From: PCC-6406 sp964353225
Lineage (GTDB): Bacteria > Cyanobacteriota > Cyanobacteriia > Phormidesmidales > Phormidesmidaceae
Direction of reading: 5' to 3'
Assembly: GCA_964353225.1 (NCBI GenBank)
Contig: CAYGVA010000064.1
Location: 1 to 18,574 of the forward strand
Length of the DNA stretch: 18,574 nucleotides
A program made the position numbers and the translations under genes. Shown piece after piece: positions 13,550 through 18,574 of this stretch (position 1 is the first letter of the stretch; each line of letters begins with the position of its first letter). The notes beneath the pieces are model-generated. The model was not told the DNA's origin. It saw nothing but the letters and a program-made list of their open reading frames with translations, and searched no databases.

Positions 13550-14470
13550 ATGCAGTCTTTTTATCCTTATCTTGCAGGCATTACCGTCGCGGGACTCAGC
13601 CTGATCGCCCCCCCGACCATTGCCGCTGACCCGATCGCCCCGCAACTGTCCCTTGGCGATCTGCACCGGGCGGAATACACCCTGGAGGTACCGGGGCGGG
13701 GGCCGATGGTGGCCTCCCCCATCAGTTGGGTGGAATTTATCGCTGCGGCCAACGCCTCGCATTGGGAGGCGATTTATGGTGAAGCGGTGCTCATCGACGA
13801 GTCGGCAGCTGAAATGGATCTGCCGATCATTTATCGAGATCTAGATGGGGATCAGCTGGAGGAGGTGCTAGTGCCGCTGTGGGTTTTGCCCGACAGTGCG
13901 GACGACCCGAACCCTTACTTTGCACTGGCCACGGTCCTCAACCAGGGGGGCGACCCCGTGCATGTTTCGACGGCGTGGTTTGAGCAGCTCTATGGGGTTG
14001 CCCAGGTGGAGGATCAGATCGTTGTCAATGTGGGTGGGTACGAAGCGGATGATTACAGAGAGCAGGTGTTGACCTATCGCTGGACCACTTCTGGGTTGGA
14101 GCTGGTCAGTCAAGCGCCCTTCAGTTTGGAGGTGCCGTTCCCGGAGGGGCGCGATCGCTATTGGGTCTCAGAGCGCGATCGCTGGGAATCAGTGCGTACC
14201 ACGGCGGCACCGTTGGAGGCGCTAAGGTTACGATTCTCAGGGGGGGAGGAGCCGCGTCAGACTGACTGGGTGGTGCTCACTGAGACTGAGCACCAGATCG
14301 TGGTGGGGCTCACCCGCCGGGGGCTGCAAGATGATTCGGTGAGTGCGATTCGCTATCGGTTTGAATTTGTGGCGGAGGGGTCGCAGTGGCGGTTGGATTG
14401 GGTGGGGCAGCAGTTTTCTTGTGGATGGGGGCGGGGTCGCCAGTCTTGGCATAACCAGTTGTGTTCATAA
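13550..14470 (+). CDS. secreted protein of unknown function
   Basis: A 306-aa protein with a clear signal peptide: MQSFYPYLAG, a hydrophobic run, then an Ala-Ala cleavage region near residues 25-27. There is no lipobox Cys, so it should be free in the periplasm or outside. The mature part is acidic with repeated beta-strand-like segments (for example DLDGDQLEEVLVPLWVLP at about 95-112). It ends with FSCGWGRGRQSWHNQLC, whose two cysteines, 15 apart, could form a disulfide. I cannot name a family. The start is ATG at 13550, which gives a normal signal peptide; an upstream TTG is in frame. Two HIP1 octamers lie close together at about 14153 and 14176. Confidence 0.65.
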   Translation: MQSFYPYLAGITVAGLSLIAPPTIAADPIAPQLSLGDLHRAEYTLEVPGRGPMVASPISWVEFIAAANASHWEAIYGEAVLIDESAAEMDLPIIYRDLDGDQLEEVLVPLWVLPDSADDPNPYFALATVLNQGGDPVHVSTAWFEQLYGVAQVEDQIVVNVGGYEADDYREQVLTYRWTTSGLELVSQAPFSLEVPFPEGRDRYWVSERDRWESVRTTAAPLEALRLRFSGGEEPRQTDWVVLTETEHQIVVGLTRRGLQDDSVSAIRYRFEFVAEGSQWRLDWVGQQFSCGWGRGRQSWHNQLCS

Positions 14471-14583
14471 CCGGACCTGATATGACATGGCGCTTGGGAG
14501 CGGCTTGGCCTTGGACACGGCTGAATAACGCAGATTGATAAGATGGGTGCATTCAGTGATGCGTATTCATGGGTTAACAACTG

Positions 14584-15156
14584 ATGGTTCAAACCCCGAC
14601 AAAACCCATCCCCTTGGCTGAGTTTCTGCAACGACCAGAAACCAAGCCCGCCAGTGAATACATCAATGGCCAGAGTATTCAGAAACCCATGCCCCAGGGT
14701 CAACACAGCCGCATTCAACAAAAGCTGATCAATGGGATTAATGCGGTGGTGGAAGATGATGGCATTGCCCTAGCCCTGCCTGAACTACGCTGCACGTTTG
14801 GTAACCGCTCCATCATCCCCGACGTAGCGGTGTTCTGCTGGGAGCGTCTGCCGGTGAATGGGGACGGCACCATTGCCAACACGTTTAGCGCCCAGCCCGA
14901 TTGGACGATCGAAATTCTCAGACCAGACCAGTCTTCGACCCGCGTGGCCAGCAATATCCTCCATTGCATGGATCATGGTAGTCAGTTGGGCTGGCTCATT
15001 GATCCGGGAGAATCGTTGGTCCAAATCTATCAGCCGCACAAAGCGCTGCTGTCTTTGGAGAATGCTGACGCCATCCTCCCTGTGCCTGACTTTGCAGTGG
15101 GTTTGAGTCTGACGGTTGGGCAATTGTTTGGTTGGCTCCAGGTGAGAGGGGGCTAA
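14584..15156 (+). CDS. Uma2-family (DUF820) nuclease-like protein
   Basis: The 190-aa protein has the Uma2 layout, a PD-(D/E)xK fold that is multi-copy in cyanobacteria and of unknown cellular role. Visible parts are LAEFLQRPETKPASEYINGQ (11-30), the first acid in IIPDVAVF (Asp80), and the second in WTIEILRPDQSS (Glu110). GWLIDPGESLVQIY follows (136-149). In many members a lysine follows about ten residues after the second acid; here that stretch reads RVASNILHCMDHG with no lysine, so catalytic ability is uncertain. The start is ATG at 14584. It is followed by a WD40 gene remnant. Confidence 0.88.
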   Translation: MVQTPTKPIPLAEFLQRPETKPASEYINGQSIQKPMPQGQHSRIQQKLINGINAVVEDDGIALALPELRCTFGNRSIIPDVAVFCWERLPVNGDGTIANTFSAQPDWTIEILRPDQSSTRVASNILHCMDHGSQLGWLIDPGESLVQIYQPHKALLSLENADAILPVPDFAVGLSLTVGQLFGWLQVRGG

Positions 15157-15163
15157 TTTTTTT
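15134..15163 (+). terminator. weak intrinsic terminator overlapping the Uma2 stop
   Basis: GGCTCC (15134-15139) can pair with GGGGCT (15149-15154) using two G-T pairs, followed by AA and seven Ts. The stem is poor, so this is tentative. Confidence 0.3.
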
Positions 15164-15165
15164 GA

Positions 15166-15468
15166 GATGGAAAATTTTGGGCGGCTGTGCGGCTGTGGGA
15201 TCGCGGTGGCAATCCCATCGGGAACCCCTGCCAGGGCCATGAAGGCTCGGTCAATTCCGTGGCCTTTAGCCCGGACGGTGAGACGATTGCCTCTGCCAGT
15301 GATGACCGCACCGTGCGGCTGTGGCGGGGGGGCACCTGGCGCGACTGGCTGGCGGTGTGCTGCAACCGCTTCCGCTACCATCCCCTGTTTAAACACCCGA
15401 CCCGCGAGCCCTTTATCTCCGCCTGTAAGGTGTGTGAGACGTATGTCTGGAGCAAGGAGGAGGAGTGA
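15166..15468 (+). pseudogene. 3' remnant of a WD40-repeat protein gene
   Basis: From about 15178 the frame reads AVRLWDRGGNPIGNPCQGHE, then GSVNSVAFSPDGETIASASD and DRTVRLW. That is the end of one WD40 blade and one complete blade. A Cys-rich tail characteristic of large cyanobacterial WD40 proteins follows (WLAVCCNRFRYHPLF... ACKVCETYVW). There is no ATG; a TGA precedes at 15163-15165, and the only start is a GTG at 15187 inside the repeat. A functional propeller needs about seven blades, so this is the tail of a gene whose 5' part has been lost, with the break near 15170-15180 just after the Uma2 gene. Confidence 0.8.
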
Positions 15469-15500
15469 AGGGGTAAGGAAATGAAGGGGTAAAGGGGGAG
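15466..15500 (+). repeat. short G/A-rich tandem repeat
   Basis: TGAAGGGGTAA occurs at 15466-15476 and 15482-15492, a 16-base period, beginning at the stop codon of the WD40 remnant and followed by more G/A-rich bases. Confidence 0.6.
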
Positions 15501-15513
15501 AGTGCGCTGATCC

Positions 15514-16041
15514 TTAGCCTGGGGTTGGCTTGACCCGCAACATCAGCCTCAGAAACCCGATCCCCGACGGCATAAAAAATAACCCCAGTACCAACGGTAC
15601 ATAGGTGCCAAAATTTGCCCCCGGCTTTAGCACCGTCGAGGCCGGATTCGTCGGGTCATAGTAGACCGTCACCTCACTCCCCGTAGGGTACGCTTCTTGA
15701 CCGGCATCGCGGGCGGCACTGCGGGTGTCATATGGCTTGCTGGCCGTCGAGCCGTTGCCTAGGGAATAGCGATCGCTGCTATAGGCCCGCGCCTCCACCT
15801 CGTACTGATAGGTGACGGCGTAATGGTACGAGCTAACGCTGCTGTTGGTGGTGGAGCGATCGCGCAGCACATTCACCGCTTCCACCGTTCCGGCAGTGGT
15901 GGGCCAAGCCCGACTGGCCCGCGCCTCCTTCAAAAAACTGACCCCAAAAATCATTAAGGCGGCTCCAACCACGGTCATAAACCCAGCAAAGCCTAAGGCA
16001 ATGCGGTATTGGGCAGGGGTGATGGGAGTAGGGTTGGTCAT
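15514..16041 (-). CDS. DUF3592 membrane protein
   Basis: The 175-aa protein has a membrane segment at about 13-36 and another at about 145-168. Between them is an extracytoplasmic beta-rich domain with WPTTAGTVEAVNV, VTYQYEVEARAYSSDRYSLG and GSEVTVYYDPTNPASTVL, the recognisable DUF3592 pattern. The function of the family is not established. The start is ATG at 16041. It lies last in a run of three leftward membrane-protein genes (29 bp after the preceding gene) that are probably co-transcribed. Confidence 0.88.
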   Translation of the reverse strand: MTNPTPITPAQYRIALGFAGFMTVVGAALMIFGVSFLKEARASRAWPTTAGTVEAVNVLRDRSTTNSSVSSYHYAVTYQYEVEARAYSSDRYSLGNGSTASKPYDTRSAARDAGQEAYPTGSEVTVYYDPTNPASTVLKPGANFGTYVPLVLGLFFMPSGIGFLRLMLRVKPTPG

Positions 16042-16070
16042 GGCTACCGTAAAGGCAAGGGGCAGTTGAG

Positions 16071-16505
16071 TTACTTAAAATAATCTTGGAGATGACCTGG
16101 AAACAGGTTGATGCCAATTAGAGACTTGAGTAAATAAGCAAACAATAAAATAAATGAGCTAATCACTAAATTGGCAGCAATCAAGATAAATATAACGGCC
16201 ATAATATTACCAACTTTAGCAATTTTATTCGGGACATATTTTCGATTTTTTTGACGCCGATCTTTACCGACAAATAAAACAACATAAAAGCGCGAGATGA
16301 TCAGATCGACTACAAATCGCAGATCGATGAGTTTCGGAGAGGGTTTTGGAATGGCTTGATTGAGAACGGCTTTGATCTCAGCTAACTGTTCTGCGGTAAA
16401 CCCCGCCAAGATATCGGGCTTGATATTCTCCAGGTAGTCATTGGCCGTCTTGAGGTGATAAGACCGGGCAGGGATAGATTTTTCCTGAAAGTATTGAGGT
16501 CTCAA
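16071..16505 (-). CDS. membrane protein with conserved basic motif before a hydrophobic C-terminus
   Basis: About 144 aa. A soluble N-terminal part contains ILAGFTAEQLAEIKAVL and then PKLIDLRFVVDLIISRFYVV, leading into LFVGKDRRQKNRKY. A long hydrophobic region (about 98-135) follows that can span the membrane once or twice. The order of helical segment, then IDLR...FY, then G(K)DRR with basic residues, then membrane anchor, recalls a group of small cyanobacterial membrane proteins, but I cannot name it. No ATG exists before the motif. The TTG at 16505 has GAAGGA about nine bases upstream and is preferred over the TTG at 16550, which has no ribosome binding site. This gene is A/T-richer than its neighbours, which may indicate a different origin. 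Confidence 0.6.
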   Translation of the reverse strand: MRPQYFQEKSIPARSYHLKTANDYLENIKPDILAGFTAEQLAEIKAVLNQAIPKPSPKLIDLRFVVDLIISRFYVVLFVGKDRRQKNRKYVPNKIAKVGNIMAVIFILIAANLVISSFILLFAYLLKSLIGINLFPGHLQDYFK

Positions 16506-16561
16506 TGGGGATGTTCCTTCATGAAGGTTGGTTTGGATCAATGTAATCAATTATCGGCACA

Positions 16562-17002
16562 TCAGACAGCATTAAAGATGAGTCGTCCTAAGCCTAGGGC
16601 CAGACCACTGGTGAATAGAAGGGTGTAAAAAGCAAATCGCCGACTGTAGCCAATCGAGCAAAGTTTTTGCTGGGCAAATGCCAGCAGCAGAATGAGAAAA
16701 ACTGCAAATATCCAAATCAATAATGAAATCAATGACCATGTTTGGGCTGGGGTGCCAAACATGATCTCAGGCCAGACTGCGGGCCAGACTTTGGATATGA
16801 TCGCCCCCCACACCACCGCAATCACCCAAATCAGAGACAACGCGATCGCATCTGGGCCAATCCAAGACAAATACAAAATCACGGCACCGCTTCCTAACCA
16901 CACCAGCCAGGGGGCAGCATAGGCAGAGAGTAACCAACCCATCCCCATCAAGCCAACGAATACCAGGACCAGATGGATCACCAGGCGAAATAGAGCATTC
17001 AT
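16562..17002 (-). CDS. polytopic membrane protein, unknown
   Basis: The 146-aa product is mostly hydrophobic, with four to five likely membrane segments and many Trp residues, and no recognisable motif. The start is uncertain: ATG at 17002 (MNALFRLVIHLVLVF) puts a membrane segment right at the N-terminus and leaves about 120 bp for divergent promoters before hisC. An ATG at 17035 and a GTG at 17122 are also in frame, but the GTG would nearly touch the hisC start. It is the first of three leftward membrane-protein genes, with 56 bp to the next. Confidence 0.6.
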   Translation of the reverse strand: MNALFRLVIHLVLVFVGLMGMGWLLSAYAAPWLVWLGSGAVILYLSWIGPDAIALSLIWVIAVVWGAIISKVWPAVWPEIMFGTPAQTWSLISLLIWIFAVFLILLLAFAQQKLCSIGYSRRFAFYTLLFTSGLALGLGRLIFNAV

Positions 17003-17125
17003 ATCAATAACGGTCTTTTCTAAGGGCCAAGACATGGGCGGGCCGACGGTTGGATTCAACCCATGGCCCGCCATCAAGCCACGGTCGCGCCATAATGAAG
17101 CCTTGTGGATTAGACCTCGCACCCC

Positions 17126-18259
17126 ATGTTGCCCTGCATTCGCCCCGACCTAGCCGCATTCGCCGCCTACAGCGCCCATCCCGCCGATGACCTGGCTGCG
17201 CAACCGGCGATCGTTGACACCCTCGACACCAACGAATGCGCCTACGACTTGCCCGCAGACCTCAAAGATAAGCTTGCCTTTGCCTACCAGCAGGAAATCC
17301 CCTCGAACCGCTACCCCGATGGGGGCCATGGGGCACTAAAAGGGGCGATCGCCACCTACGTCAACGAGTCCGCCGCCCTGAGCGCATTCACCGCCGCCCA
17401 TATCTCCGTCGGCAACGGCTCCGACGAGCTGATTCGCTCGTTGTTGATTGCTACGTGTGTGGGGCGATCGGGCGCAATCTTAGTGGCTGAGCCCACCTTT
17501 TCCATGTACGGCATTTTGGCGGAGACCCTGGGCATCTCGGTGGTGCGGGTGCCCCGCGATGATGATACGTTTGCGATGGATTTGGACGCGGCTCAAGCCG
17601 CTATCCAAACCAGTGACCAGCCCGTGCGGGTGGTGTTTATGGTGCATCCCAATTCCCCCACCGCCAATGCCCTCACTAACGCCGAACTGACCTGGCTGAA
17701 GCAACTGCCAACGGATGTGTTGGTGGTGATTGACGAGGCGTATTTTGAGTTCAGCCAGCAGACAACGGTGGCTGAGGTGCTGACCCGTCCCAACTGGGTG
17801 GTGACGCGCACGTTCTCAAAAGCCTTCCGCCTGGCGGCCCATCGGGTGGGCTATAGCGTTGCCTCGCCAGCCATTACCCAAGTGCTCGAAAAGGTGCGGT
17901 TGCCCTACAACCTGCCCAGCCTCTCCTATCGTGCTGCCCAAATTGCCCTGTCCCACCGCCAGGGGCTATTGGCCATCATTGCTGAGGTGCAAGCAGAGCG
18001 TGATCGCCTTTACCAAGCCATGGGCCAACTGCCCCACTTCCGGGTGTGGCCCAGCGATGCTAACTTCCTCTATGGCCGACCTGCTGGGGATGCGGCGGCG
18101 CTATTCCAAGCGCTCCGCCAACAGGGAACCCACGTGCGCCATACCGGCGGCGGGCTCCGCATCACCGTCGGCACCCCCGCCGAAAATCAGCGTACCCTCG
18201 ACCATTTGCAGCAAGCGCTGCAACACACGCTTACTGCTGCTGGGCCATTAGGTTCCTAA
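17126..18259 (+). CDS. hisC: histidinol-phosphate aminotransferase
   Basis: This PLP enzyme of fold type I transfers the amino group between histidinol phosphate and 2-oxoglutarate, step seven of histidine synthesis. The 377-aa length fits. Motifs are NRYPDGGHGALK (61-72), VGNGSDELI (95-103), HPNSPTAN (174-181, Asn176), VIDEAYFEF (201-209, Asp203 and Tyr206), and the PLP lysine Lys232 in RTFSKAF, followed by AAHRVGY with Arg240. The start is ATG at 17126. Its last 29 bases overlap the end of dnaB on the other strand. A related aromatic or imidazole acetol aminotransferase cannot be fully excluded, but HisC is by far the best fit. Confidence 0.92.
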   Translation: MLPCIRPDLAAFAAYSAHPADDLAAQPAIVDTLDTNECAYDLPADLKDKLAFAYQQEIPSNRYPDGGHGALKGAIATYVNESAALSAFTAAHISVGNGSDELIRSLLIATCVGRSGAILVAEPTFSMYGILAETLGISVVRVPRDDDTFAMDLDAAQAAIQTSDQPVRVVFMVHPNSPTANALTNAELTWLKQLPTDVLVVIDEAYFEFSQQTTVAEVLTRPNWVVTRTFSKAFRLAAHRVGYSVASPAITQVLEKVRLPYNLPSLSYRAAQIALSHRQGLLAIIAEVQAERDRLYQAMGQLPHFRVWPSDANFLYGRPAGDAAALFQALRQQGTHVRHTGGGLRITVGTPAENQRTLDHLQQALQHTLTAAGPLGS

Positions 18260-18574
18260 ACCGGGTGTACTGCGGCTCGAAGAGCAGCTTGATGGTGCCG
18301 GTTGGGCCGTTGCGGTGTTTGTTGATGATGATTTCGGTGATGCCGCGATCGGGGGTATCGGGATCGTAATACTCCTCGCGATAGAGCATCATAATCAAAT
18401 CTGCATCCTGCTCGATCGATCCCGAGTTATGGGAAACCAGGCCATCCGCCATCCATGATGCTGGCCCCGGTACGGTGAGGTCGTAAACGGTCTCTTCACC
18501 AGCTGGTTCAATGGCAACGATTTCATCCCAGAAGAGATCAGTGGCCGCAATCTCCCTCAACTCAGGGCTATCCA
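18231..18574 (-). CDS. dnaB: replicative DNA helicase DnaB, C-terminal part, intein-interrupted
   Basis: DnaB is the hexameric 5'-3' helicase of the replication fork. The window holds only the end of the gene, which enters from the right edge with the frame open throughout. The helicase part (18231-18425) reads SGSIEQDADLIMMLYREEYY, then GITEIIINKHRNGPTGTIKL and FEPQYTRFRNL. That is the standard C-terminal end of DnaB, including the last nucleotide-contacting region. Immediately before it lies the end of an intein (separate entry). Splicing would join the residues before the intein, off the window, to Ser at 18423-18425. The gene ends tail-to-tail over hisC with a 29-bp overlap. Confidence 0.93.
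   Translation of the reverse strand, partial: DSPELREIAATDLFWDEIVAIEPAGEETVYDLTVPGPASWMADGLVSHNSGSIEQDADLIMMLYREEYYDPDTPDRGITEIIINKHRNGPTGTIKLLFEPQYTRFRNLMAQQQ
18426..18574 (-). other. C-terminal end of a DnaB intein (partial)
   Basis: Reading leftward, the frame gives SPELREIAATDLFWDEIVAI, then VYDLTVPGPASWMADGLVSH and a final Asn before Ser. The D-x-x-W-D-x-I, V-Y-D-L-x-V and terminal His-Asn are the conserved C-terminal splicing blocks (F and G) of inteins, with Ser as the downstream (+1) nucleophile. The N-terminal half, and whether a homing endonuclease is present, lie outside the window. Confidence 0.93.

Noticed and set aside
14784..15396. Long minus-strand open frames opposite the Uma2 gene and WD40 remnant
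   Set aside because: The plus strand carries clear Uma2 and WD40 motifs; the minus-strand products are shadows.

Overview
The window is cyanobacterial chromosome, roughly 55% G+C. HIP1-type octamers (GCGATCGC) recur, for example at 1195, 3354, 3370, 4013 and 5556. Several products are specific to cyanobacteria: fluorescence recovery protein, a CrtW-type ketolase, a small conserved Trp-rich protein and an intein-bearing DnaB. I cannot name the genus.

Layout, left to right. (1) 1-799 is a gene-poor stretch packed with hairpins. It includes what looks like a 143-bp MITE (376-518) inserted into a copy of a short dispersed repeat. (2) 800-1933 (+) is a photoprotection pair: frp (FRP, which detaches the orange carotenoid protein from the phycobilisome) and crtW (beta-carotene ketolase, which can make the keto-carotenoids OCP binds). 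No OCP gene lies in the window. (3) 1934-2152 is a convergent gap filled by a ~157-bp interrupted palindrome. (4) 2153-5990 (-) is an iron group, in transcription order a Dps-type mini-ferritin with its own terminator, a [2Fe-2S] thioredoxin-like ferredoxin with an extra N-terminal domain, a FeoA-domain protein and a fused two-module ferric-iron ABC permease (FutB/FbpB type). (5) 6337-8737 holds a small conserved cyanobacterial protein, a cytoplasmic-looking C39-like cysteine peptidase, an alpha/beta-hydrolase-fold protein whose nucleophile position is glycine, and a 53-aa zinc-ribbon protein that is easily missed. (6) 9277-12502 (-) holds prepilin peptidase with a small conserved partner, leuB and a DUF4058 protein. 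(7) 12610-15468 (+) holds a YqiA-like esterase, a secreted protein, a Uma2-family nuclease-like protein and the 3' stump of a WD40-repeat gene. (8) 15514-17002 (-) is a run of three membrane proteins. (9) 17126-18259 (+) is hisC, overlapping tail-to-tail with dnaB (-), which runs off the right edge and carries the C-terminal end of an intein.

Most genes are ordinary cyanobacterial housekeeping or accessory genes. I saw no clear novel multi-gene system. The points most worth a second look are the nested mobile/repeat structure upstream of frp, the stem-covarying short repeat family, the His-type ferroxidase site in Dps, the hydrolase lacking its nucleophile, and the DnaB intein that appears two residues away from the familiar Synechocystis site. 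All identifications rest on motif recognition by eye; no database search was possible.
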